A stretch of DNA of 64,000 nt, from the NCBI GenBank assembly GCA_007182875.1, contig AP019514.1, positions 2,356,001 through 2,420,000 of the forward strand, written 5' to 3'. The position numbers and the translations under genes were made by a program. The notes below the pieces were generated by a model, which searched no databases, had not been told where the DNA came from, and was given only the letters and a program-made list of their open reading frames with translations. Numbering within the stretch: position 1 is the first letter of the stretch; each line of letters begins with the position of its first letter. Below are positions 44,619-54,526 of this stretch, in pieces. Source of the stretch: Vreelandella sulfidaeris. GTDB taxonomy: Bacteria > Pseudomonadota > Gammaproteobacteria > Pseudomonadales > Halomonadaceae.

Positions 44619-45525
44619 ATGGAAATACGCTGGCTAGAAGACTTTATCGCCCTGGCCAGGACACGCCATTTCTCGCGTGCAGCAGATGACCAAAACGTCA
44701 CTCAGCCTACCTTCTCCCGGCGGATCAAGCTATTGGAGGAGGAAATGGGGTGACGTTAATTAATCGTCAAACGCTGCCACTCGCTAACCCCCGCCGGGGA
44801 GGAGTTTTTAACCCTGTGTGAACAGGTGACCGAGCGAGTGCGGCTGACCCGTGACCGTGTTCGAGAAATTAATGCCGGCCAGCTGCGGCGTATTATGGTG
44901 GCTGCGCCGCAAAGTCTTTGCCTCACTTTTGCCCGAGTGGCTCGCATCTACCGGTTGGCAAGAGCGTGTACATCCCTACCTGCGGGCCACTGGCTGGGTG
45001 GCCAACGACTATTTTCAAGCCCTGGCACGGGCCGAGTGTGACCTTGCTATTTGCTACTGGCCTATAGGGCGCTGCGATCTGGATATCGATACCAGTGCCT
45101 GCACCTACCGTGTAATCGGACACGAAAGACTGATTCCCGTGACCGGGTTAACTGCCGCTGGGGAACCCTGTGCTTTGCTGCCAGGGTCACGCCATCAACC
45201 GGCGCCTTGGCTTGCCTACCCCAAGCGCGGGCTACTTGGGTCTGCGGTTAAGGCTCACTTAGCCAGATTACCCGAGAGCACGTATCTAACGGCTCAAAGC
45301 GAAAACCTCTACGCGGCGGGTATTAAAGAGCTGGTGCTTCTTGGTTACGGTATGAGTTGGCTGCCTGAGCGCAACGTCGCTGCTGAACTTGCCCAGGGGA
45401 CATTAGTAAGAGCGGGTGATAGCCGCTGGGATGTACCCATGGAACTCCGTCTATATCGTCACCAAAGCCATCATCACGCGGAACTTGACGGATTCTGGAG
45501 TGAGCTCGCTCCGCCACGTGCCTGA
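44619..45525 (+). CDS. LysR-family transcriptional regulator
   Basis: About 302 codons. HTH: MEIRWLEDFIALARTRHFSR, DQNVTQPTFSRRIKLLEEEMG. The effector domain continues RVREINAGQLRRIMVAAPQS and AGIKELVLLGYGMSWLPERN. Frameshifts near 44750, 44790 and 44925. It lies between the peptide transporter and pepQ on the same strand, so control of peptide use is a reasonable inference. Confidence 0.9.
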
Positions 45526-45588
45526 CCGGATACTTAAGCCTCAGTTATTAATCAAAATTAGCCCGTACTTAAGAAAGGACACCTGTGC

Positions 45589-46882
45589 ATGCCAACCACC
45601 CTTTTTAGCCTGCAGCGCGATCATGTAGCACACCTACAGCGCGCTTATGCAGAGATTTTGAATGACCACGGGTTTGATAGTCTGGCTATTTACAGTGGTA
45701 ATGCCAGCGAATACTTCGCTGACGACCATGCGCCTCCTTTTCAGACCTATGGGCATTTTATGCACTGGGTAGGCTTAGCCGATGTGCAGCATAGCTGGCT
45801 GATAATTCAGCCGGAAAAACGCCCCAACTGTTCTTATATGCGCCCGCCGATTTTTGGCATTTACCCACACATCTGCCGGAAGAACCTTGGGTATCAGAGT
45901 TCGATGTGCATTTTTGCAATGAAAGACCATACCCGCCATGGTCGGCAATGCCGCCGTTATTGGCGATATCGGGCAACTCGCTGCCAGTACACAGCAAGCA
46001 TTGAAGGCACAATGTCAGCCTGAGCATATTGTTAGGGTCCTTGATGAGTTACGGCTGTTTAAAACACCTTATGAGATTGCCTGTATCCGTGAAGCCAACC
46101 GTTTATCAATAGCGGGACACCAAGCAGCGCAAGCCGCTTTTATTGGCGCCTCCGGTGAGTTAGATATTCAACTGGCGTACTTAGCGGCTAGTCGTCAGCG
46201 CGAGTCAAACGTACCTTATCAAAATATTATTGGCTTAAACGACCATGCAGGCGTACTGCATTACCAACATTACGACCTCAACGCCCCTAAACAGCGTTAC
46301 AGCCTGCTAGTGGATGCGGGTCGTCGCTTCCGCGGATACTGCGCCGATATTACCCGTACTTACGCTGGCCCCGATGCCCCCGCTGTGTTTGGCGAACTGG
46401 TCTCGGCAATGCACGATTTAAAAGAGGAACTGGTCAGAGGCATAGCTCCAGGGTAGCTTTATCGCCCTGCACGAGCAAATGCATCGCCACCTTGGTGAGA
46501 TATTAGTGGCCCACGATATGTATAAAGGCACCGCCGAGCAAGCCGTTGCTGAAGGCGTTACACGGGCTTTTGCCCTCATGGATTAGGTCATTCGTTGGGT
46601 CTTCAAGTGCACGATGTCGCCGGCCTGCGTCACCCCGATGGTTCACCAGCGCCTGCACCCGAACACCATCCAGCGCTACGCCTTACACGTACGCTGCGCC
46701 CTGGCATGGTAGTAACCATTGAACCGGGACTTTACTTTATAGACATGCTACTCGCCCCGCTGCGTAACTCCTCATCGCCTATTAACTGGGCGCTAGTTGA
46801 TCTGCTCTCGCCTTGCGGTGGCATTCGTATCGAAGATAACGTGGTGGTGACAGAAAGCGGTTTCAGTAACTTAACGCCTTAA
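45589..46882 (+). CDS. pepQ: Xaa-Pro dipeptidase (M24B)
   Basis: Cytoplasmic metallopeptidase that splits dipeptides with C-terminal proline. About 431 codons. Pita-bread fold motifs with metal ligands: [20 protein letters not shown] (two Asp), [14 protein letters not shown] (His), [12 protein letters not shown] (Glu) and [12 protein letters not shown] (Glu). N-terminal [21 protein letters not shown] fits PepQ. Frameshifts near 45825, 45920, 46455 and 46575. Its location behind a dipeptide importer suggests uptake then cleavage of proline-containing dipeptides. Confidence 0.92.
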
Positions 46883-46929
46883 GCGCTCGCTAACCGTCTT
46901 ATAAAGCCATTACCAAGCTTTAAAATGAA

Positions 46930-46958
46930 CAACGCCCGGCACACAAGGCCGGGCGTTG
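46930..46958. terminator. Strong hairpin between convergent pepQ and ompW-like genes
   Basis: A perfect 11-bp stem CAACGCCCGGC/GCCGGGCGTTG with a 7-base loop. T-rich sequence follows mainly on the minus strand (TTGTTCATTTT). It probably ends both transcripts. Confidence 0.8.
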
Positions 46959-46986
46959 GATAACCGCTAAACGTATCAGCAACAAA

Positions 46987-47580
46987 TTAGAAGCGGTAAG
47001 TAACACCGCCGCCAATGGTGACGGGTTCCATATCAACTTCACCACCACCGCTAATATCAGCGCTTACGTCAGCGTAGCTTGCGTAACCATTGAGCATGAC
47101 GTTGTCAGTCACGGCCAGATCAACACCTACTTGACCAATTGCACCGTAGCTTTCATCAACGCTCAAACCGCTCGGCTCGCTGGAGAAATGTGTGTAATTA
47201 AGACCAGCACCGACGTAAGGCTGCACGCGTGAATCCAAGCCGCCCAACGGGTAGTAGTTAACCAGTAGATTAACCGGTAAACGATCAATGCTACCTTCAC
47301 CTGAACCGTCTACGCTCAAGTCGTGCTCGAATTCTTCGGAGCTGTTGAGTTCGGCACCGACCTTATCTGTAAATAGATAGCCCACGCCATAGGTTAATCC
47401 GCGCGCTTCATCAACACTTAATGAATCACCGTCTACATTGCCGTTACCTGAACCCGTGTCCGTTTGGGCAACGCCACCACGAACAAATACGTCGCCAGCG
47501 TTATAAGCGAGAGCCGCTTGACTTGCCAGTGCAAAACCAGCAGTGATTACAGTGGCAGAAATCAGTTTCATATTACTCAT
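46987..47580 (-). CDS. OmpW-family outer-membrane beta-barrel protein
   Basis: About 197 residues, intact. Signal peptide MSNMKLISATVITAGFALAS ending AALA, then DVFVRGGVAQTD, RGLTYGVGYLFTDKVGAEL, RLPVNLLVNYYPLGGLDSRV and QPYVGAGLNYTHF, the alternating pattern of the eight-stranded OmpW barrel, ending in Phe as outer-membrane proteins do. ATGs at 47589, 47580 and 47571 are possible; 47580 was taken for spacing from AGGAGAGG. Small hydrophobic-molecule uptake is the family role. Confidence 0.9.
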   Translation of the reverse strand: MSNMKLISATVITAGFALASQAALAYNAGDVFVRGGVAQTDTGSGNGNVDGDSLSVDEARGLTYGVGYLFTDKVGAELNSSEEFEHDLSVDGSGEGSIDRLPVNLLVNYYPLGGLDSRVQPYVGAGLNYTHFSSEPSGLSVDESYGAIGQVGVDLAVTDNVMLNGYASYADVSADISGGGEVDMEPVTIGGGVTYRF

Positions 47581-48196
47581 CAGGGTCATCCTCTCCTAGG
47601 CAGCGCTAGTTCCTTGCGCTTGGGATTACGGTACTACTCTACAACTTTCCTATACAGTATATAGTATAAGAACAGTGTTTCCAAATATCCTGTGAAATAT
47701 TAATATAAGTAATTTGGCGCTGTTAGCTTTTTATTTATTTTTAATGAACATAAAAAAAGGTCCCCCGAAGGGGAGACCTAGGTGGAGCACGCCAGCTCAC
47801 TCGGTTTATCGCTAATAGAGGTTAGCGATTTAGATGAAGAAGGGAGAGAAGCGTTACGTCTTTCTGTCAACACTAGCCTTAACTTCTCTATTCACTCATC
47901 CTTTGCCATATATATTGCGATTCATGTGCCAATACTTATAATTACAATATGAAACAACAAATTAAGTATATACAGATCGAAAAATCTCGCCCTGAGATGA
48001 ACGGCAGCAAGCTAAGCGCACCAAAGCTGCGCATTTTCAGGCCGCTTTGCCTCATAACGAGTCAGCACGAATAGAATGTGGTCTCCTCATAGAGGCCGAT
48101 GTATTGCGTTTGAAACTTAATAGCGTCATCTTCTAGTCATATTAAGACTATTGCTTCGCCAATGGATCTAGATTCAACTGCTAAGGAAGGTAGCCA
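47581..48196. other. Long AT-rich intergenic region with an orphan terminator
   Basis: About 615 bases. It holds the ompW-like promoter (47600-47700), a minus-strand terminator at 47752-47778 that belongs to no gene, and an upstream region for the SDR gene. A 41-codon frame at 47949-48074 is not convincing. Confidence 0.6.
47752..47778 (-). terminator. Orphan rho-independent terminator, possible sRNA end
   Basis: On the minus strand an 8-bp GGTCTCCC-type stem with a CTTC loop is followed by TTTTTTT. No annotated minus-strand gene lies between here and the rightward SDR gene, so it would end a short transcript starting within about 400 bases. Confidence 0.7.
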
Positions 48197-48958
48197 ATGC
48201 AAGAAGCCAAGACTATTTACGTTACCGGTGGCGCGCAGGGAATTGGCCTAGGTATTGCCCACCACCTGCTGATCGCCGGACACCGTGTGGTAATCACGGA
48301 CATTGATGAAGAAGCGCTTAGCGCAGCAAAAGCTCGGCTGCCTTACAGCGAATACTTATTAGCGCTGGTCGCGGACGCAGGTAATGAACAACAGGTATCG
48401 AAAAGCATTACCCAGGCGGTGAGTCATTTTGGTCAACTGGATGGCTTAGTGCATAACGCAGGTATTGCCGACCCGTTTCACGGGCCGATGGAGAACCTGG
48501 AGCTCGCGGCCTGGCAAGCGTATTTAAATACCAACCTCACCGGCGCATTTCTATGTGCTAAATACGCAGCGAAGCACCTACGCAAACAGCAAGGCAGCAT
48601 GGTACTTATGGCGTCTTCACGCGCCTTTCAGTCTGAACCTGATACCGAGGCCTACGCCGCCAGTAAAGGCGGCATTATCGCCCTGACACACGCGTTAGCG
48701 ATTAGCCTTGGACCCGACATTCGCGTGAATGCGATTAGCCCGGGCTGGATAGAAGTGGGCGACTGGCAAAAGCCAGCACGCCAGCAGCCCGTTGAACACC
48801 GCTCCATTGATCGCGAGCAGCACCCAGCCGGGCGCGTGGGCACACCTAACGATATTGCATCCCTCACCCACTATCTTCTCTAAGGAAGCTAGTTTCATTA
48901 CCGGCCAGAACTTTGTGGTTGATGGTGGCATGACCCGCAAAATGATCTATGCCGAGTG
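48197..48958 (+). CDS. Short-chain dehydrogenase/reductase
   Basis: About 254 codons. NAD(P)-binding TGGAQGIGLGIAHHL, NAG motif LDGLVHNAGIADPF, catalytic YxxxK in EAYAASKGGIIALTHALA, then DIRVNAISPGWIEVGDW. The C-terminus continues SFITGQNFVVDGGMTRKMIY after a frameshift near 48880. AAGGAAGG precedes the ATG. Substrate unknown; no close partner gene except the MoxR/VWA pair that follows. Confidence 0.92.
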
Positions 48959-49069
48959 ATAGCTGCATTAGATAGCGCCTCCATTGCCCATGTTGGGCAC
49001 CCTCACGTACACTTGTTTGAATCCGTTTATCCATTTATAAACCCGCTTCCGACAAGCCGAGGCTCTCCC

Positions 49070-49920
49070 ATGGCGTTTGAATCCACTTCTTCTTATATCG
49101 CAACCGATGCGCTTAAACAGGCAGTGAACGCGGCTGTGGTGCTCGAACGGCCGCTATTGATCAAAGGCGAGCCGGGCACCGGCAAAACCCTGCTGGCCGA
49201 AGAGCTGGCTGAATCTCTCAATACTCAGTTGATTACCTGGCATATCAAATCCAGCACCAAGGCGGCCCAGGGTTTATACGAGTACGATGCCGTCAGCCGC
49301 CTGCGTGACTCCCAGCTAGGCGTTGAAGGTGTAGAAAATGTCGCCAACTACATCAAGCCCGGCAAGCTGTGGGAAGCCTTTACCGCCAATCAACGGGTGG
49401 TGCTACTGATCGACGAGATCGACAAGGCCGATATCGAATTCCCCAACGATTTGCTACAAGAGCTGGATCGTATGGAGTTTCACGTTTACGAAACCGGCGA
49501 AACCATCCGCGCCGAGCAGCGCCCGATTATCATCATCACCTCAAACAACGAAAAGAGCTGCCGGATGCGTTCCTACGCCGCTGCTTTTCCACTACATTGA
49601 GTTCCCCGACCGCGAGACCATGCAGGCGATTGTCGATGTTCACTTTCCGGATATCGCCCCCGGCTTGTCAGCGAAGCCTTAGAGGTATTTTTCGATCTGC
49701 GTAAAGCACCCGGACTTAAGAAAAAGCCGTCCACGTCTGAACTCGTCGACTGGCTCAAGCTAATGATGGCTGACGATATTGCCCAAGAAGCACTCTACAA
49801 CCGCGACCCGGCCAAAGCGCTGCCGCCCATGGCGGGCGCACTGGTTAAAACGAGCAGGACACCCAACTGCTTGAGCGTCTGGCGTTTATGATCCGTCGTC
49901 AGAAAGGCACAGGCCGCTAA
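49070..49920 (+). CDS. MoxR-type AAA+ ATPase
   Basis: About 283 codons. Walker A KGEPGTGKTLLAEELAESL, Walker B VVLLIDEIDKADIEFPN, sensor TSNNEKELPDAFLRRCFFHY (partly split). Frameshifts near 49555, 49665 and 49845. Start at MAFESTSSYIA with GAGG upstream; a longer frame back to 48956 overlaps the SDR end and is not needed. Works with the VWA protein that follows after three bases; such pairs act as chaperones for metalloenzyme assembly. Confidence 0.92.
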
Positions 49921-49923
49921 GCC

Positions 49924-51103
49924 ATGTTTATTGGCCTATTTGGAAACATTAAAGCGTGCGGGAGTTCCGGTATCACTACGCGAACTGCTGGACCTTCACG
50001 CCGTGGTGGAGCGCGGTGTGGTGTTCGCCGACATGGAAGCCTTCTATCAAGTGGCCCGCACGGTGATGGTCAAAGACGAGCGCCATTTTGACCGCTTTGA
50101 TCGTGCCTTCGCCGCCTGGTTCAAAGGCCTGGAGGACATGGATGCCGCTATTGAGGCGCTGATTCCCGATGACTGGCTACGCCGGGAGTTTGAGAAGCAG
50201 CTAACGGATGAAGAGAAAGCCAAAATCGAATCCCTGGGCGGCCTCGAAGAACTCATTGAGACGTTCAAAAACGCCTGGAGGAGCAAAAGAGCGCCACGCG
50301 GGTGGCAATAAATGGATCGGCACCGGCGGAACCAGCCCTTTGGCGCCTACGGCTACAATCCAGAAGGTATCCGTATTGGCCAGGATGGCTCGCGCCACCG
50401 CCGCGCCACCAAGGTCTGGGACGAGCGACGCTTCCGCGATTACGATGATTCTCTGGAATTAGGCACGCGCAATATCAAAATGGCGCTGCGCCGCCTGCGC
50501 AAGTTTGCCCGCCAAGGGGCGTTAGAGGAGTTTGACGTTGATAGCACTATCCGCGAAACCGCCAAGGACGCCGGGCTACTCAACGTGCAGATGCGCCCAG
50601 AGCGCCATAACGCGGTGAAGGTGCTGCTGTTTTTGGATGTGGGCGGCTCGATGGATGACCATATCCGCGTCTGCGAAGAGCTGTTCTCTGCCGCCCGCTC
50701 AGAGTTTAAGCACCTGGAGCACTACTACTTCCATAATTGCCTTTACGAAGGGGTTTGGCGCAATAACCTACGCCGGGGTAATGAGCGCATCCCCACCATG
50801 GACGTGCTGCACACCTACGGTGCGGATTACCAGGTGGTGATTGTTGGCGATGCCGCTATGTCGCCTTACGAAGTCACCCACCCCGGCGGCAGCGTAGAGC
50901 ACTTTAACGACGAAGCGGGCGGCGTGTGGCTTAAGCGTCTATGCGAGACGTTTCCCCGTCTGGCGTGGCTTAACCCGATGCCGCCCCGGGCCTGGGAGTA
51001 CACCTACTCGACCCAACTGATCCGCGAGATCATCGATGACCGCATGTACCCCATGACCATGGAGGGACTGGAAACCGCCATGCGCGAACTGGCAAAGAAG
51101 TAA
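49924..51103 (+). CDS. VWA-domain protein paired with MoxR
   Basis: About 393 codons. The N-terminal part (YLETLKRAGVPVSLRELLDL, RTVMVKDERHFDRFDRAF) is of the CoxE/YehP-like type; the C-terminal VWA domain has the metal-site motif FLDVGGSMDDHI (DxGxS), then VIVGDAAMSPYEV. Frameshifts near 49936 and 50275. It is directly downstream of the MoxR ATPase. The partner enzyme is not encoded in the window. Confidence 0.9.
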
Positions 51104-51110
51104 GCTGAAC

Positions 51111-51644
51111 TTAACGGATCATGCGCGATAGCACATCGTGGTGGGTCAGTTGGCGATGTAGGATGGCCATCACGATGTGCCCGGCGATCAATGCCAATAG
51201 TGTCCAACCCAGTTCACCATGCAATAAACCACCCAGATCCGTCATCCAGGTAATTTCCTCTCCTTCAAAACCTGTCATTAAATTAATGCCAAAGACGTCA
51301 AGCGAACGACCTGAACCATACTGGCGAATAAGCGCAATGGTGGGTACAGCGATCATTAAGCCGTAGAGCGCAAAGTGTCCCAGCTTCGCCATCACGCTCA
51401 ATGAAGGCGGGCGGCGCGACACATTGGCTAATGCCCACATAGCACGCAGCACGGCTAACGTAAGCAGCAACACGCCTATAGGGTAGTGAGTACCCCAAAA
51501 AAAATCTTCAAAAGGGGTATCTGGGAACAGCCAGTGCGCCGTCGCGCTGGTAAATTGCCACGCAAACAGCAGCGCCATCCCCCAGTGCAGCAAACGGCTT
51601 ATCGCTCCGTAGCGAATAGGGGTATCCATAACAGTTAACGACAT
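51111..51644 (-). CDS. Cytochrome b561 family protein
   Basis: 177 residues, intact, four membrane helices. Candidate haem-b His ligands: ISRLLHWGMALLFAWQF, FWGTHYPIGVLLLTLAV, KLGHFALYGLMIAVP and LIAGHIVMAILHRQ. Reported homologues pass electrons from the quinone pool, some oxidising superoxide. AAGGGA precedes the ATG. Converges on the VWA gene. Confidence 0.93.
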   Translation of the reverse strand: MSLTVMDTPIRYGAISRLLHWGMALLFAWQFTSATAHWLFPDTPFEDFFWGTHYPIGVLLLTLAVLRAMWALANVSRRPPSLSVMAKLGHFALYGLMIAVPTIALIRQYGSGRSLDVFGINLMTGFEGEEITWMTDLGGLLHGELGWTLLALIAGHIVMAILHRQLTHHDVLSRMIR

Positions 51645-51765
51645 ACATTTTCCCTTAACATAATTAACAAATGTTAGGTCTAGTTTACCCAGTCAAACGA
51701 GCAACATCATGACAACAACGTGCAAAATGGTTGTCAGAAATGGAACGCAACGTTTTACAGAAGTA

Positions 51766-52328
51766 TTAGAGGACCTGCGGGAAATCGTTTAAGCCTTTTA
51801 TAAATGCCTGTTTGGCCGACTCAAAACTCTTAGGGTCGTGTTTGAAACGGCGTAGGATGAGATCTTTATCCAGCGCCAGAGTAGGTGCCAGTTCATTAAT
51901 ATTTTTAGCGGGATGTCGTGCTCCTAAGCCAATTCGCTTTCCGTCCGCCCCACCAAACCAACGCTTAATGCCGCTTTTTGGTAAAATGCTTCTTGCTCAG
52001 CGTTATTGACTTCGACACGCAACGGCGCCTTTAAGGTAAGTTCACTAATCAAGCGCTGCTGGGCATCGGCCTGGTTAAGTGCGCAGGCATGCGTAACGGT
52101 CATGCCCTCGCCCTCTTCGTCCAGCACTAGCAGCGCCAATGCTTGAGGCTTACCGTTGCCATCAACGGCAGCAAATAGACGCGCGGCTTCTTGCGGGAAA
52201 AATACACTGCAGGTGCCGGTGAACACGACCAGCGGCGTTAGACCCGCTTCTTGTCCGTATACTTCAGCGCATAATCGCGCCAGACAAGCATTGCGCTGGG
52301 CCTCTGCGTTAACGTGTACGACCTTCAT
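51766..52328 (-). CDS. Hypothetical protein, GNAT-like fold
   Basis: About 187 codons. The first 130 residues (MKVVHVNAEAQRNACLARLC, ALALLVLDEEGEGMTVTHAC, EQEAFYQKA) have the rhythm of a GNAT acyltransferase, with FYQK at the end of the fold. I see no clear acetyl-CoA pyrophosphate loop (Q/RxxGxG/A). The frame stops at 51924, but other frames continue KRIGLGARHPAKNINELAP and ALDKDLILRRFKHDP to a TAA at 51766, so indels near 51960 are inferred. Function not assigned. Confidence 0.6.
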
Positions 52329-52498
52329 TTGAATTATCTCGCCGACTGAAAAGCCGCAAGCCTAGAGCAATCACAGCGGTTTTGACAGAGCATTGTACAA
52401 CACGATAAGCCTCTTCATTTACACTGTTACTGAACACAGCTCTGAAGTACCTGTCGGAAGTAACTGTAAATGTGACCATTGACTTAGAAGGAGCTAGC

Positions 52499-52897
52499 AT
52501 GCCCACCTTTACCAATGACCCTACCATGCCGACACCCAGTTTTCCCGGCAGCCATATAGTCGTCGATGATCACTATGTGTTTATTTCTGGGCTAACTGTC
52601 GCCGATCTCTCTAACGGCCATGCTGCACGTGGAAACGTTAAAGAAGAGACCCGCCTTGTAATGCGCGCCCTATCCCGCATGCTTGAGCTGGAAGGTGGCA
52701 GCGTCGCGGATATAGTGCGAGTGGATATCCATCTGACTGATTTACACGCTATCCAAGACATGGATAGCGTATATGCCGAATACTTTGAACCCGGCCGATA
52801 CCCCGCCCGTACCTGCACAGAATCACCCAATCTCAGCGGCGGTAGCAGTATTGAAATTACCGTGATGGCGAAACGCCAACACCTATCAGAGCAATAA
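52499..52897 (+). CDS. RidA/YjgF-family protein
   Basis: 132 residues, intact. RidA-like: [78 protein letters not shown]. The invariant Arg that binds carboxylates in RidA is present in YPARTC. Family members deaminate reactive enamines and imines. AAGGAG precedes the ATG. Its 3' end overlaps convergent cobQ. Confidence 0.9.
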   Translation: MPTFTNDPTMPTPSFPGSHIVVDDHYVFISGLTVADLSNGHAARGNVKEETRLVMRALSRMLELEGGSVADIVRVDIHLTDLHAIQDMDSVYAEYFEPGRYPARTCTESPNLSGGSSIEITVMAKRQHLSEQ

Positions 52898-54324
52898 CAG
52901 CCTCAATATCTACATGGGCTTCCAGCATATCCGCCAGGCGATCAAGTTCACGCTCTCGGTGAGCTTGGTAATCGCTTTGCTCGCCGTCAGCGAGGCCCAG
53001 TTGCTTTAACAGCGCGTGGCAGGCATCGGGGTGATCAAATAAGCCATGGAGATAGGTACCAAAGATTTGTCCATCCTCACTGATCGCCCCCCTCTGGTCG
53101 GCCTTCTATATTAAATAGCGGTGAACTAAGCGCTGCCCCTTCGCTTACGCCGTTATGGATTTCATAGCCGGTAACGGTAGCGCCCTCCGCCACCGTTGAA
53201 CCAATCACATTGCGCAGCTGCTTACCTGCCACCATGCGGGTGGTAAGGGGTAAAAGCCCTAAACCCGCTACTTTTTCATGTTTTCCCTCCAGGCCGTCAG
53301 GGTCATCTACCCATTCGCCCAGCATTTGAAAACCACCGCAAATACCCAGCACTTTGCCGCCATAACGCAAGTGACGCTGGATTGCCTTATCCCAGCCCTG
53401 GCGTTTCAGCCATTCAAGATCGCTAGCGGTACTTTTACTGCCGGGCAGCATAATCACATCGGCGGCAGGAATTGGCTGGTCGGCCCGGATAAACGTCATC
53501 GCGACCTGGGGATGTAACCTCAAGGGGTCAAAGTCGGTATGGTTACTGATGCGCGGTAGCGCGGGAACGATCACGTTAAGCGTCTGGCTGGCTTTTTCGC
53601 CTTGGATTAAACCAATGCTGTCTTCTGCATCGAGTACCAGCCCCCTGCAGATAAGGCAATGTTCCAAACACTGGTTTTCCAGTGCGTTCCTCCAACCACT
53701 CGAGCCCAGGTTTTAGCAGTGCTATATCACCCCGAAAGCGATTGATAATAAAGCCCTTGGTGCGCGCCTGTTCGCTCTCGCTCAATAGCGCCAGCGTACC
53801 CACCAATTGGGCGAATACTCCGCCACGGTCAATATCACCCACCAGTAATACCGGGCAATCTACCGCTTCGGCAAAGCCCATATTGGCGATATCGCCTTTA
53901 CGCAAATTGATTTCGGCCGGGCTGCCCGCCCCTTCGGCGATAACCACATCAAAGCGGCTTTCTAACGCTTGCCACGCGGCCATTACGCTCTCTTTAGCGG
54001 TGCGTTTAAAAGCGTGGTAATCCAGAGCATCCATATGGCCATGAACTTTGCCGCGTAAAATCACCTGGGCGCCACGATCGGTTTCCGGCTTTAGCAATAC
54101 CGGATTCATATCGCTGTGGGTGCTAAATAGCAGGCTTGTGCTTGTAAGGGCCGTAGAGCGGCCAATCTCGCCGCCGTCCTGAGTCACTGCGCTATTAAGC
54201 GCCATGTTCTGGGGTTTAAACGGCGCCACTGATATCCCACGCCTTGCCAACGCGCGGCAAGGGCTGCCACCACGGTGCTTTTACCCGCATCCGAGGTGGT
54301 GCCTTGAATCATCAGTGTGGCCAT
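52857..54324 (-). CDS. cobQ: Cobyric acid synthase
   Basis: Amidates adenosyl-cobyrinate a,c-diamide at four positions in cobalamin synthesis. About 489 codons. N-terminal [40 protein letters not shown], then [19 protein letters not shown] and [13 protein letters not shown]. The amidotransferase domain has [11 protein letters not shown] (nucleophilic Cys) and [11 protein letters not shown]. Frameshifts near 54240, 53660 (an extra G in GGGGG) and 53090. The last 41 bases overlap the ridA end. No cobalamin riboswitch seen upstream. Confidence 0.94.
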
Positions 54325-54487
54325 AGAGAGGTCTCGCCCAGTTGAACAAGAGCAAGACTTTAGCGGGAGGCGCTAAGGGGCGCAATGTGTTCAGTCTCCG
54401 CTCAAGCACCCTAATTCCTTTAATAATCAAAAATACTTTTTATCGCCATCAATTCGTCATATGCCATCTCTAGGCTGATACCTAACA

Positions 54488-54505
54488 AATGAGATCGATC
54501 TCATT
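54488..54505. promoter_or_regulatory. 18-bp perfect palindrome, probable LacI-family operator
   Basis: AATGAGATCGATCTCATT is its own reverse complement and ends 21 bases before the lacI-type ATG at 54527. LacI-family regulators bind such symmetric sites with a central CG, so autoregulation and control of the downstream operon is likely. Confidence 0.8.
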
Positions 54506-54526
54506 GCATTAATAACAGGTATCCCC

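Noticed and set aside
47949..48074. Small ORF of 41 codons (starts MKQQIKYIQIE)
   Set aside because: No ribosome binding site, no recognisable family and a base composition like the surrounding intergenic DNA.
48956..49069. N-terminal extension of the MoxR ATPase
   Set aside because: It has no conserved residues, overlaps the SDR stop, and MoxR proteins of this type begin near MAFESTSSYIA.
54325..54526. Cobalamin riboswitch upstream of cobQ
   Set aside because: The leader lacks the conserved B12-box GCCACTG and the expected long structure.
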